64,000 nucleotides of DNA from Dichetophora obliterata (Eukaryota > Arthropoda > Insecta > Diptera > Sciomyzidae). The notes under the pieces were generated by a model, which did no database searches, was not told the origin of the DNA, and was given only the letters and a program-made list of their open reading frames with translations. The stretch covers positions 224,180,399 through 224,244,398 of the forward strand of contig OY986435.1 of NCBI GenBank assembly GCA_963920525.1, given 5' to 3'. Shown piece by piece: positions 20,728 to 32,142 of this stretch. Each line of letters starts with the position of its first letter. Position 1 is the first letter of the stretch. The translations under genes and the position numbers were made by a program.

Positions 20728-22430
20728 CAGGCCCGTAGCCAGAAATTAAGAGCCGGGCAGGCTGAGCCTCCAGTAAAAAATAAACAAATTTTTTTCATAC
20801 ATTTGTACATAAATATGTATATGCATATTAACATATTTTCAAATGAATTTTTTATATATTTATGTACATGTTATTGAATGAGTTCATTGTTCAAATGTAT
20901 ATTTTAGTAAAAAAAAAGTTAAGTATATTAACATATTAAATATAACATAAATGAGTTCAATGTTTGAAAGCAAATTTCTAATGTACCATATTGATTTCCA
21001 CTACAGTCACAGCTCTGCTGTTTAATACAAAGGCAATCGTCTTAGTTTCTCATTAAATTTGCGAAGAATGGTTTCGGGACAAATTTTTCCCAAATAATGG
21101 CCTTCAAAAGCGATCAATGAAAGTTCTCGCAGACGTATTGTAGTCATCGATAATCTTTGAACTCTGTTGATTCGGTTTACACGGGAAAATGATGCTTCGC
21201 ATACCGCCGTACTGTTGCCTAATGTTTCGATTGCACAAACCAAATTATAAGTATCAGGAAACGCATCGCGCATTAGATACAATTCATTCAACGTATCAAA
21301 ACTGATTGAATTTGGTGATGTTTTCTGATGCTCATCCCTTTTTTTTTGTCCAGATATTTCTTCGCGACAGACATCTCGGCATCAGAGGGGATTTTTAAGC
21401 CTATAGAACATAATATTTTTAAACTAGCCGGCTTCATTTTGTAAGCTTATGACAATGCCAACAATATACGATCATTTTTGTGAAACGCTTTTTTAATTTG
21501 AATGTAATATTATCAACGATATCAAAGTAAGCCGGCTTAATTTCAATAGAATATTCACTTCACTCACCAAGTGATTGTTCTACTACTGAGTTTCCTAATA
21601 GATTCGATCGACGGTGCACTCTGCGTGATATAAAACCTTGTTATTTTTATTGTTTTTGATCAAAAGTACCTCATTCAAGAGCAAGCTATGTCTGCAACAT
21701 CCATTATTTTCCTTTCAGCCTTTCCAAATTTTTAGGCTCCCAATTAGTAGTTCTAGTTAGACTAATTAGACTAATTATTATTAGTAGATTGGGGAAAGTA
21801 TGTATAACTATTTGAGAATGAATGCAAAGTATTTAGATTACAGGAATAGGCGAAGACTGCTGACCTGGTACAGCCGCTTAAAGTTGAAAAATCCGAAATG
21901 CAGTCAGCTGGCCCTTGAATCATGATATAATTTCGAAATCCTCCCCATTCATCCTCAAGTAGTTGCAAGTGTTTTTCCTAATCAGAACAGCAAACTGGGA
22001 GACACAAAAAGTGAAGAAATTGCTGGAAAAACGACTGCACCAACAGCAATTTCTTTTTTGTGTATATTTAGTTTAAGACACTTAAAATAATAAATTATCT
22101 GAAAAACTCGCTCAAAAAATCTTGAAAACAATTAAAATAACAACATTCTATAAATTTTCACCAAAAATTAACTTTCTTATCATTTTTTGCCAGCTATTAT
22201 TGGCAATGACTTGTGAAATTTTGTTTTCTTAATTTTCAGCTGTCAAATGAAAGTGCTGCCATATTTTTGGCGTATGCTTACGTTTATAATGCAAAGGTCT
22301 AATTACACTGTGATCAACTGCGAAATAAACGAGGGCAGTTGTAAAAGCATACGGAAATTTGGCTAGGGCAGGCTCGACGGATTCAAGGGCAGGCTAAGCC
22401 TGCCCTAGCACCATACTAGCTACGGGCCTG
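20728..22430 (-). mobile_element. hAT element with 8-bp duplication and partial transposase gene
   Basis: TATTGAAG is duplicated exactly at 20720-20727 and 22431-22438. The element begins CAGGCCCGTAGCCAG and ends CTAGCTACGGGCCTG (15-bp inverted termini with one mismatch). Just inside the right end the motif GGGCAGGCT/AGCCTGCCC recurs, echoing GGGCAGGCTGAGCCTCC inside the left end. The minus strand carries the 3' part of a hAT transposase gene. The termini, 8-bp duplication and coding content agree on hAT. Confidence 0.9.
21022..21440 (-). pseudogene. hAT transposase, C-terminal dimerisation domain
   Basis: The minus-strand frame ending at 21022 reads AFPDTYNLVCAIETLGNSTAVCEASFSRVNRI, here quoted as two motifs: FPDTYNLVCAI and AxCEASFSRVNRI. 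The second is the hallmark of the hAT C-terminal dimerisation domain (family form AxxERxFSxxxxIK), with the Cys-Glu variant. It is followed by RQR-like LSMTTIRLRELSLIAFE, the last helices of the domain, and stops about 20 residues later. Upstream, across a frameshift near 21340, I can read SIGLKIPSDAEMSVAKKYL as further coding sequence. The catalytic DDE part was not recognisable further along the minus strand (21440-22430), so most of the gene was deleted. This domain pairs transposase subunits. The copy is non-functional. Confidence 0.75.
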
Positions 22431-22739
22431 TATTGAAGTGATTCCTTATGATTCATGGCTGCAACCTGCCTTCGTGCTCTCGCAATAACCATGAATGTAC
22501 AAAGTCAATGAATCCATGGTTTATTTAAACAGTATTGAATTATTCTTTTTTTGCGCCGAGTGCCTGGAAGCCCTTGAGAAATCAGGCAACTATCTGAGGT
22601 TTTGTCATACGACGTGTCAAACTTAAAATCTTTAGGGAACCTTCCGAGGACCCATCGCCTCCTTCCACACAACATACACAACCACTTAGATACGTAATGC
22701 TCATGATCATGAGTTGAAACGTTTAGTGGTCAAGGCGAA

Positions 22740-23260
22740 CCAGACCACACACCACTCTCTTGGGCTGTGACACTAATGCGAAACAAACGCTATTGGCCAG
22801 CTCTGAAATCAACGCAAGAGGTTATTTTTTATTCGACTTCACTATATACTCTACTCTTAATATATGCAATGAGGATAACACACCTACATTCACATTTCCA
22901 AATATTGACAACTTTACAGGCTACATTGAAAACTTGTACACTACTTTAATATCCGAAAACGAGTCTCTTATGGTTAGTGGTTTTGTAGTGGTTACCTGCA
23001 AAGTTTTTTCTAGGATCACAGACTGATCGTCTTCATTTTGAATCTGGAAACAGAAGCTCCCCTCTTTCGTTATCCCAAGCATATTGACTGAGCAGAATTT
23101 GCCAGGGTGGCTCGCCTAAAAATCCTTTTCTTAGCCTAGAAAAAACTCAACTGCGGAGGAACTAAGCTGGTTGCAAACCATGCAGGTTGCCTTAAGTGCC
23201 GCATGTCCCTTTAGTGGGGGCAGGAATAAATCATTTCTTCCGTGGCAAAGCAAAAATCTC
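22740..23260 (+). pseudogene. LINE endonuclease fragment (R1/LOA-like)
   Basis: The frame from 22760 reads GCDTNAKQTLLAS then INARGYFLFDF, then ICNEDNTPTFTFPN. This order fits the central part of the endonuclease of RNase H-type LINEs, where relatives read GxDANAHHxxWGSxxxNxRGxxLxDF followed by CNxGxxPTF. The catalytic His pair after NA is replaced, and a stop follows. About 30 bases later another frame resumes with SDHRLIVFIL, the terminal SDHxxI motif with the catalytic Asp-His, and then a linker with arginine/proline. I see no reverse transcriptase after it. It is a degraded 5' piece that may or may not derive from the same family as the LINE at 7969-9904. Confidence 0.5.
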
Positions 23261-23269
23261 TCCGACCTG

Positions 23270-24765
23270 TTTCAATAATTAATTTCAAATAATTGATTCA
23301 AAATAATCTAACGAAACTGCATTTACAAAAATAGGGTAGCAGAGGACGGGATATGATTTATTAGAAATGACTTCATTTTCATAATTTTTACTTTTAGCAA
23401 AAAGTGGTACCTCCATAACTTTACAAAAAATGGTGATAAATAAATACTTAACTTATTTTCTTATAAGTGGAAAAGGACCTTAGCTATTGCCAAAATTTCA
23501 AGAAAATCGAAAAGCCTGAGGTAATTTTTTCGAAAAAAACTTGCATTAGGCTTGGAATGACCAATCTAGCATACACCATCATAAAATAGTATCAACAAAC
23601 ATGGAAACTTTTGGATCGATGCAACCCAAGGACATTTTAAAATCCGTACATTACTCCCTTGCATTATAAGACATGAAATATCTCTCATATTATTTAATAT
23701 CTGATTAAGGAAAATCCATGATATCTTTAAAATTTAAGTCATACTTTAACAAGAGCACTTATTTTGTACTCGTATGAAATAAATTTCAAAGGCTTATTGA
23801 GCACAATTTATAATCCACAGCTATAGAGATGAAAATACCAAATGACCTTGGCACCATTCATTTACCAGTTAAACCCGATAAAACCGCTGTGTCACACCAC
23901 CCGCTATGCAAACTTCGATGATATTAATTAAATAATATTGCAACTTACTAATTGCAACATGATACGTCGTAGATTATTGTCAACAATAATGTTGAATTAA
24001 TTATTATGCACATCAGTGCACGCAGAAAATGTCTAAAGCCACCAGGTTTTGGCCACAGAAGCATCACGAGTTGCCACAAACACAATATAACTAGATAATC
24101 TTCCTTTGCGCAACTACTTATTATCCATTTGGAGCAGACCAATTTTGGCCACAATCAAGACCCATTCACAAGAAGAAGAAGAAGTGTCAGAAGAGGCCAA
24201 AAGAGACATCATGCTCAGAAACTTAAGAAGTGCAGAAGGTGTAGCTATAAGTGGGTGTTGGGGAAGGATATTGTTTTTGCTTAGCGAAAGTTCGCTGTGG
24301 TGTATTTATATTTATTTAAATGTTTGTTGAATGTTAATTACATAGCTCCATTTAGATTTTGATATAGCAAGCGTTGGCTTGGTTTTTGTATAGATGCTGG
24401 TGGTGGAACACTTAAGAGAAAAATTAATTGATAACTAAGTGAAAGCATCTTTGATTATTTTGAAGTCAAAAATGTTTTCGCTTGCTAAAGTGTGCTAAGA
24501 TTTGAGGTAAATAAAAATTTAAGATTACGCTTTAAAATACCTTTATTGAGCTTGAGAATAGAGCATTTATTACACTAGGTGGACAATTGAATAAAAATGT
24601 CTGTGGTCCAGACTGTCTGACTATTAATTTCTGATCTTTTATTGCCCACTAACTAGAAATATATATATTTTTTTTTTATTTAAACTGAAGGGTTTATTGC
24701 AAGAACATTGACTAAATGAAAAATATTTTTAAATAACATACATAAACAGCATTCTTACGCGGCAA
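23270..24765. other. no gene recognised
   Basis: Low-GC sequence with several ORFs of 60-75 codons that carry no motif. An AAGAAGAAGAAGAAG run lies near 24170. I see no inverted or tandem repeat of note before the complex that starts near 24770. Confidence 0.35.
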
Positions 24766-25153
24766 TACCGACATCACTAGTTCGATTTATTATTTTTTCT
24801 AGATAATAAAAATCATCACGACTTTTCGAAGTTGATGCAGTTTTTTTAGAGGGATTTTTTGATTTTTTTTTTTAAGTTTTTGAGAATATGTGCTCAGTAA
24901 TGTTTTTATAACTGAAAAAGTATTTATTTATATAACAAAGTTTTTACATATTTATAAATAAGACATTTATACCTTTCATTTATTTTTTGTAGAAATTTTC
25001 TAAATACTACATTTGTGAAAGAGTTTAAAAAATAACCTTTTTTTACATTTCGCCATTTTAAAGTACACAAAAATATAACTTTTTGCACATTTCCGTTTTG
25101 TTTTTCTTTGTTGTTTAAAAAAATATTTTTACAAAAGTTTTAAGGTACTTTAA

Positions 25154-27102
25154 CCCTGCAGCCACACGTGACAGTGCAAGTTCGAAAAACTCAATACATT
25201 TAAACATTTTTACTAACACACTCACATTTTATTCACTGTCTGCCTACTGTCAGAGCTACTTTAGCTTAGCTACTTTTAGTAGCTACTTTAGCTACTAAAC
25301 CCGCCAGAGGACCTTCGGGGAATCTGCCTGTCCCAAGCCAGGAATAGAAGTGGTGAGGGTTTGTTATTGGAAGGGCAGTTCATGGGGCACGGCCCATGAA
25401 CTGATCTCATAATGAGTTCATTCTTGAGGCACGGCTCTCGAGTGTTCATCTGATAATCTGTAAAAGAAAAAGGTTTACCTTGAGCCTTGGTTGTTGCTGC
25501 CAAATTCTTGGAGAAAGCATGGTTTTTATATTAAGTTATCATAACACCGTCATCTGTAATATGCTTTCGATGGACGATCAATCCAACATAACTTGAAGAG
25601 CGGGGACAGTCATCCATCAATGATGAGGAGACCTGATCTATCGTTGTTCTGCTGACCTTATCTTAGAATGAAGGTTTTATGTAAGAAACATTTTATCTTT
25701 CGACCGTAATATAAGCCAATTGGTATACAACGGCTCATGCTTCCTAGTTTTCCGAAAGAGGCTTTAATTAACTCTTAATTAGGCTAACGAATTTGCATAA
25801 GTAGGATTGTGGCTTACCCGGTATTTTACTGGGAAACTAATGGTTATTTTTTAACCCAGTCATGTACAATTCTAGTGGCTGAAAGTGTCACAGTCAAATA
25901 TAAATGTTCTAAGAACTTTTGGTCTGTAAGACGGAATGTTGAAGAGCCTTGTCAGGTGGAGGCTTGAGCACAGGTATTGACTGTCGTTGGGCATGGCCCT
26001 CGGGGTTTTAAATTCGCTCTGGCTGTGGTTAGGCCAAGAAGGTCGGTGTGAGTTACACTTAAGTTGAACTCGGGTTGGTGATTCCCTTAAATTACTAAGA
26101 GAATGATGGTAGATTGAATCTCGCTAATTTCAAACAGTAAATGTTAGGAAGGTAAGCAACTACCGGATCAATATACTGTTACCTTTGGAGTTTGAGAACA
26201 GGCGACGGGGAAACCTAAATAGTCTGAGTTGTGTACACTAAGATTGAGGAACCTGATTACATAAGTGACAGGCCTAGTATCTTGCCTTAATTTTTCGTGA
26301 TAAAGAGTGATGACCTTTTAACATGATGATTTTGTAGCGGCCAAAAAAATAAGGGTTATATTATTGGTATTGATACTGAGATAACCCAAGGTTATTAAAA
26401 TAACCAAGTCATGCTTAAATTCGAGTGGCTGAATAAGTCACGGTCCTGAATAGTGTCTTTTTGACATCAGTGTTGGAGGTTCTGTGGTATGTTATTAGGG
26501 GAACCTTTCTAAGTGGACCTTTTTGAATTCCGAAGGGACGTTGGCCGACTATTCATAGTTGTTCCAAGCTTTAAAGCACTGTTGAATTAAGCCTTCGCTG
26601 CAGGGGTGAACGTTAAAAACATAGAGGATTTCTGTCTGAGCTACTGTCAACAAAAATTCATAGACAGTGGATTTTGGCACTTGCGGACAGTCAAAGTAAA
26701 AAAAAGGGATTAAAGTGTTGGTTTTATTGTATTTTTGGGGAATTTTTTTGGATTTTTCAGGATATCTGCTATTTTAACAATATGCAACACTTGTACCTTG
26801 CTTCGGTAAAAAAAAAAAAACGGAGGAGAAACTAAATAGAGCGCAAATATTAAAGTTAATTGCTTTGTATCGTGAAAGTGAGCTTTTTTGGAAAATGAGT
26901 ACATTTAGTAATTTTTGAAGTTCATACAGAATTTTTATTTTTGCTAGAACTGTTGCCTTTCACGACATTTTGAAAATAAACTTTTACTATCATGTATGGC
27001 TGCATCGTAATTTGTAGCTAGTTTCGAAACATTTTTGGAACATTTCGAAGTTAATACATATTTTCAACTGTCATGCCATTGCTATCACGTGTGTCTGCAG
27101 GG
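25154..27102. mobile_element. candidate piggyBac-type non-autonomous element
   Basis: TTAA (25150-25153) precedes CCCTGCAGCCACACGTGA. The right end in reverse complement reads CCCTGCAGACACACGTGA, then TTAC where TTAA is expected, so the target site is slightly mutated. The internal sequence contains a diverged direct repeat about 550 bp apart, with landmarks GTGGCTGAAAGTGTCACAG at 25875 and GTGGCTGAATAAGTCACGG at 26425. No transposase frame is seen. The GC-richer inside differs from the surroundings. What the interior was is unknown; a captured LTR or host fragment is possible. Confidence 0.6.
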
Positions 27103-27115
27103 TAAGGTAAGGTAA

Positions 27116-27460
27116 GCGGTTTTAGTGAAAATACTCAAAACTACCTCTCACACAGGCCAAATTTGCGATATCGAATAGCTTTTGAGTTATAGGTCGCACA
27201 GCCACGGTCTTAGTTTACGTTATTTCCGTTAATTTACTCATTGCAAAGAGCTTACAGTAATGCAAATCTTATTAAAATTTAAAAATACGATGAAAGGATT
27301 TTTAAAATTTAGTTTAAAACGTACAAGAACATTGTCTGTCAGTAATACCTTTAGTTAAATTTGTGATAATTTGGTATTTAAAGTGTAAAGAACTTTTTTG
27401 GTACAAACTCACCAAGTTGACTTTGGTGCAGGTAATTTTGAGTATTTTCACTTAAACCGC
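27116..27460. mobile_element. short MITE, termini GCGGTTTTAGTGAAAATACTC
   Basis: The left end from 27116 and the right end up to 27460 are inverted repeats of about 30 bp with two or three differences. The right end reads GAGTATTTTCACTTAAACCGC. The interior includes one copy of the GATATCGAATAGCTTT repeat unit that forms the array at 28562-29285. There is no gene. Confidence 0.7.
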
Positions 27461-27909
27461 AAAAGGTTTAGTATCCAAGCTGCTACGGACATACTTTGTA
27501 CCTTAAAATTTTTGTAAAATATTTTTCTAAAATCAAAGAAAAAACAAAACCAAAATATACATCAAAATTATTTTTGCGTACTTTAAAATAGGGAAATGTT
27601 AAAGAAATGGTATATTTTAAACTCTTTCACAAATGTAGCATTCAGAAAATTTCTGCAAAAATCAACACATTAATACAAATGATAGCTAAAATTAAAAGTA
27701 AAAAGTCTTATTTCTAAACAGGTATAAAATATGTAATATAAATAGCAAAATTTTGGAGTTATAGGATCATAACTGGGGACATATTTTTCGAAACTCAAAT
27801 AAATCGAAAAATTCTTCTAAAAAAAAAATCCGAACCAACCTAGAAAAGTCATAATGATTTTAATTTTCAAGAAACTACTAGAAACAAATTGTTTACTAGT
27901 GTAATCTTC

Positions 27910-28436
27910 TTTAAAGTTTTTTTTTTAAAAATGCATGATTGCATAAAGGAATGAAATTAAGCAAAGAATTGTTTACAAATACGACTGAAATTTGCAAAAT
28001 ATCTTTAATGGTTGTTAGTCATTTATTAAAATATGTTTTAAGCCTAAAAACCAATTTTTGGAACAAGACTTTTTAGGCGGCGATTTGATATTGAGATTAA
28101 AGTTGTTAAAGCTGCGTCACACGAGTCTCTGTGACACACGAGTTCCTTCGACAGAAGTGCTTCGAGTCTCGTTCGCAACAACTTTGACATTACGGCGCAA
28201 CATCTGTTTCTGAAAAATATGCAAAAGTGTTTGTGTACAGGGTTGTTCTTCAACCCCTTATAGCAGGGTTGTTCTTCAAGCTTAATACATGTCAAACACG
28301 CAACAACAATTGCAATATAGGTATTAAAGCCCTTCGTAGGTGCCAGGCGCTTACGCAGAATAAAAAATTTCGGGGGTTTTTAATTTTGTTTCTTAGACTT
28401 ATTCTAATTTTTTTATATAATATAATATATAATAAT
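27910..28436. other. no gene recognised; small local duplication
   Basis: The words CAGGGTTGTTCTTCAA are repeated at 28239 and 28265. Overlapping antisense ORFs (28044-28549) have no motif. I do not support a gene. Confidence 0.35.
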
Positions 28437-28590
28437 CTAATATATAAAAATCTCGTGTCACGGTGTTTGAGGCAGAACTCCTCCGAAACGGCTCGATCGA
28501 TTTTCATGAAATTTTGTGCGTATATTTGGTAGGTATGAGAATAGGTCAAAAAGTTTATTTCACTCTCCTACCCCTAGTGGGCGTGGCGAT
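28437..28590 (+). mobile_element. interspersed repeat head, TATATAAAAATCTCGTGTCAC type
   Basis: The sequence TAATATATAAAAATCTCGTG followed by TCACGGTGTTTG and CTCCTCCGAAACGGCTCGA resembles a widespread insect repeat. I remember it as Helitron-like from other insect genomes, which is recall only. No Rep/helicase gene or definite 3' hairpin with CTRR end is seen. It leads straight into the 142-bp array. Confidence 0.35.
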
Positions 28591-29290
28591 ATCGAATAGC
28601 TTTGGAGTTATAGGACGCACAACCTCGGAATTCGGTATTCGACCACAATTTACACGTGCCGTTTTGCTGATAACATTTTATAAGTGTTGGAAAAGGGGGC
28701 GTGGCACCTTTCATACAACTCAAATTCGCGATATCGAATAGCTTTGGAGTTATAGGCCGCACAGCCTCGGAATAAGGTATTCGACCATAATTTAAACGTG
28801 CTGTTTCGCTGATAACATTTTAAAAGTGTTGGAAAAGGGGGCGTGGTACCTTTCATACAACCGAAATTTGCGATATCGAATAGCTTTGGAGTTATAGGAC
28901 GCACAACCTCGGAATTCGGTATTCGACCACAATTTACACGTGCCGTGTTGGAAAAGGGGGCGTGGCACCTTTCATACAACCGAAATTTGCGATATCGAAT
29001 AGCTTTGGAGTTATAGGCCGCACAGCCTCGGAATTCGGTATTCGACTACAATCTACACGTTCCGTTTCACTAATAACATTTTATGGGCGTTAAACAAGGG
29101 GGAGTGGCACCTCCCATACAAATTAAAATTTTCAATATCGAATAACTGTTGATTTATAGGCCGCACAGCCTCGGAATTCAGTATTCGAACTCAATTTACA
29201 CATGCAGTTTTACAGATAACTTTGTATGGCATTGAACAAGGGGGCGTGGTACCTCCCATGCAACCTAAATGTAAAAAATTCAACAGCTTT
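28562..29290 (+). repeat. tandem array, about 142-bp unit, five copies
   Basis: The landmark GATATCGAATAGCTTTGGAG starts at 28588, 28730, 28872 and 28991, with a diverged copy at 29134. Spacings are 142, 142, 119 and 143, so the third unit carries a 23-bp deletion. Each unit also carries a GTATTCGAC...ACACGTGC block and AAGGGGGCGTGGCACCTTTCA. Copies diverge toward the right edge, as in an aging array. Peptide frames running across it are repeats of the same non-coding unit. Confidence 0.9.
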
Positions 29291-29347
29291 CGAATATTTT
29301 TTGGAGTTGCATAGCCATATTCTATATAAATATATATATATATATAC

Positions 29348-29655
29348 TAGGGCGGGTCAATTTGTATGGACGAATTTTTTGGTGGTCTGGCTCAGCGAAA
29401 TTCGTAAAAAAATGTAATTTCAAGACTTTTTATCCACTACAGCATATACAAATTCTGAAAAAAAGCTGTGCGGACTTTCGTAAATAGATTTTGTTCTCAA
29501 TTATAAAATATGAATGTATGAATGTATGTGTATGAATCTATTTACGAAAGTCCGCACAGCTTTTTTTCAGAATTTGTATATGCTGTAGTGGAGAAAAAGT
29601 CTTGAAATTACATGTATTTTACGAATTTCGCTGAGCCAGAATTTGACCCGCCCTA
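29348..29655. mobile_element. palindromic MITE, termini TAGGGCGGGTCAA
   Basis: The element begins TAGGGCGGGTCAATTTG and ends with the complement TTTGACCCGCCCTA. The arms are long and nearly perfect: about 60 bp at 29432-29492 (GCATATACAAATTCTGAAAA, AAGCTGTGCGGACTTTCG) pairs with 29538-29600. The transcript would fold into an extended hairpin. Flanks are TA-rich, consistent with TA duplication of a Tc1/mariner-type MITE, but this cannot be proven in a (TA)n context. Confidence 0.85.
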
Positions 29656-29659
29656 ATAT

Positions 29660-29995
29660 ATACTCACTCTGAAGTGCAGCAATCAATTTTTAAATGCGTT
29701 TTTCTCGAAATCACTTTTTTCAATCTGGGGTGTCGTTTTTTTCGAGAACCAGAAGTCGGAGAAAGAAGTCGAGGTCGGTGTTAGGTCCTGAAACTGGGGA
29801 AGGGCTAGACCAAAACCAGCAAAAACAGCTAATTTTTTAACTTCTTTTAAAAATGGCGCCATTTTGCAAATTTTTTATATTTTGGAAATATCCTAGTTCA
29901 GGACCTGTCTGTCAATGACATCTAATTTCATGTAAAAAAAACCCAAAGTTGATAAATTGAAAAACGACTGAGCTACAGCAATTTTAAAAAACATT
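29660..29995. other. no gene recognised
   Basis: Unremarkable AT-rich sequence between two MITEs. I see nothing that I can support. Confidence 0.4.
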
Positions 29996-30398
29996 AAGGG
30001 TTCTCATCTAAGCATGTAAACTTATAAACATGTATAGCATTTAAACTTTTGATGAGCGATAAAGTGTAAATAGCGTAAATGTCGACAAAATGGCGGCTAC
30101 GGCTGCGACAACATTATGCCTTTTTTAAATTTTAAACCTTTTAAAAACCTTCATTAACATAGAAAAATAAATTAAAAGTGTTTATATTTACTTCAACTAA
30201 CTTAAATTTTTAATGAGTAGCGCCAAAGGCAACCCTCATTCACACACGTAGATTTACATGATAGTTTACACTACAAAATAGGCTCGGAAATGCTGTAAAC
30301 TCACGCCCATACAAATTTTGACAGATAGTTTACGCGCATGTAAGTTCACAAGGTTTACAATGTTTACGGGTCAGTTGCATGCTTAGATGAGAAGCCTT
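29996..30398. mobile_element. MITE, termini AAGGGTTCTCATCTAAGCATG
   Basis: The left end and the reverse complement of the right end (AAGGCTTCTCATCTAAGCATG) match over 21 bp with one change. Sub-terminal motifs GTAAAC and GTTTAC recur on both sides. The interior holds ATGGCGGCTACGGCTGCGAC. There is no gene. The 3-bp flank ATT on both sides may be a target duplication, but that is weak. Confidence 0.75.
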
Positions 30399-30399
30399 A

Positions 30400-31700
30400 T
30401 TATTTTTTGGGCTTAAACCGCAGGTCATACCTTAAAAGCCACCTAACTGCATCAATATTTAACCTCCATTTATTTAGTCTCAATTAGCTGTAAATAAAAG
30501 CCAGTCGATATGCTTATCGGATTCTTGCAGATTAAATAAAAATTTCTTTCCAGAGCTCTGGGAAGATATTGCGCCCAGAGTCAGTGCGTGCACGAAAGCG
30601 CAGCTGCAGTTTTTAGATTAGCTCAGGAAGCGAGGTAATGATAGTGATGTTAACGAAAGGCTGGGAGTTAGTCTTCATATCTGTTTAAGGTCGCTTGTGT
30701 TTTACACACAGCGAGAGTATTTTATCTTATTCTTATTTTTCATCTTTAGTTATAATAAAAAGCAGCTTTCGAACGAAGCTGTCCTTAACAAAGACCTCAC
30801 AGAATCAGCAGGTGGCGAATGAAGATATTTCTTTTCCTTCTGCTTTGTTCAAACTTTCATGTGTAGAGTTTAATATTTTTCTGTGGGAAGTTATAGAAAT
30901 TCCTGACACGTCAGAAAAAAATAAAATGTTGGCCAAAAGGAAAATTTAAAAAAAAAATTCTAAAGGTTTAACACAGTAACTGAAAGAGATTTAATTGAAT
31001 GTGCTAGCTTCTTCAAGTATCCCTTAAAAGGATTCCCATGGTATACAATATATATAAATTACCTTTCTTATCATAATCAGATAAATCAATAATATAAGAG
31101 GATTTAAAGGAGTTAGTCTAGCAGCCAAAAGTGCAGATAAAAATCGTAAAGGATAATCTTTAATTCTTTATACGTAATAATAATCATAAGCCAAAGGGTT
31201 TGTTTTGTTAATTCAATTCTATTTACCTTAAAAATTGTTGTTTATGTTGTTGAACTGAGATATGTTTAACATTGTTGGATTTGACAATCATTAGAGGCTC
31301 GCTTTTTATTTTTTTTTAAAAAAATATTTTGTGAGTTTATATATGAGACAACCTTACAGAAAGCATTAGTATTTATATAGGAAGAGCTCTTCTATACCAA
31401 GGGAGATTTTTCAAAAAAATGAACACAGTTTTGTGTTTTGAATTTAAAGGCTTGACATTATACAAGTATCAAGAATAATAAATATAAATTATATTTAACT
31501 ATTTTAATACTATAATAATAGCTATAAAGCAACAGTTTACAAAATAGAAAAATTTCAAACTCTCGCTCCCCACCGCTCCCTTTGCAGACCAGTTTTTTTA
31601 TAAAGCCTATAAATACACAGATATTACCAAACATTTAATTTGTCGAGACAAATTAAAAATTTCATTTAGTTTGTAGTTTTGTGTAGATTATTTTTGTAAT
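30400..31700. other. no gene recognised
   Basis: A GC-richer stretch at 30540-30690 (CAGAGCTCTGGGA, GCGCAGCTGCAG) could be the end of an LTR or a host exon, but I cannot prove either. ORF 30695-30949 has no motif. The rest is AT-rich. Confidence 0.3.
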
Positions 31701-32142
31701 CAGTGGCTCGTTCCTGTAACTCGTAGCGATCGTAGTTACCGACTCATATTACCGATTTGACGTCACTCTGACGTCATTCTCACTTGCAATGTTTCTGTAC
31801 GAATCTGAATCGATTTCTGTTCGATTCGTTTATTCCAAATCGATAAGCTGTCACATGTTCCGATTTCATTTTAATGGAACCTTTTGAAAAAGTGTTTCTG
31901 TACGTAAAGTGAATCGATAAAAATGTGTCACTTTTTTCACTAGCTTTGTGGCAAGTGAGAATTCTACCGATTTATCTAATGACAGTAATGTTCTGTATTA
32001 TAAGGTTATAAGTATTCGAAATATACCATTAAAAATGGTTACTTTCATATAAATCGAATTTTTTTCTGATTGAAATATTTTGTTATTCTTAAGAAAGTTT
32101 TAGTTTTAAAGGTAATACAATTTATAAATAATGCCTACTTAC

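Larger units (their letters stand above)
24770..27905. mobile_element. inverted-repeat complex with nested elements
   Basis: The left arm (about 24770-25149) and the right arm (about 27490-27905) are diverged inverted copies. Shared landmarks (right arm reverse-complemented) include CACTAGT, AAAATCAT.A.GACTTTTC, AGAAATTTTCT.AAT.CTACA, TTTGTGAAAGAGTTTAAAA and TTTTAAGGTAC. Between the arms lie a 1.95-kb TTAA-type element (25154-27102) and a 345-bp MITE (27116-27460). The arms look like the foldback ends of one older element into which the others jumped. Confidence 0.6.

Noticed and set aside
25288..25503. Short minus-strand ORF in the GC-richer interior of the TTAA element
   Set aside because: 71 codons without a motif. 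The region around it shows no extension on either side and no splice-like continuation.
28044..28549. Mutually overlapping ORFs of 83-101 codons
   Set aside because: They are antisense shadows of one another in simple AT-rich DNA with no family match that I can recall.
28562..29290. CRISPR-like regular repeats
   Set aside because: Units are about 142 bp with no short repeat/spacer alternation, and the whole unit is conserved. This is a eukaryotic tandem array.
30470..30700. LTR end of a retrotransposon
   Set aside because: GC-richer edge and a polyadenylation-like AATAAA exist, but I found neither a second LTR nor gag/pol frames.
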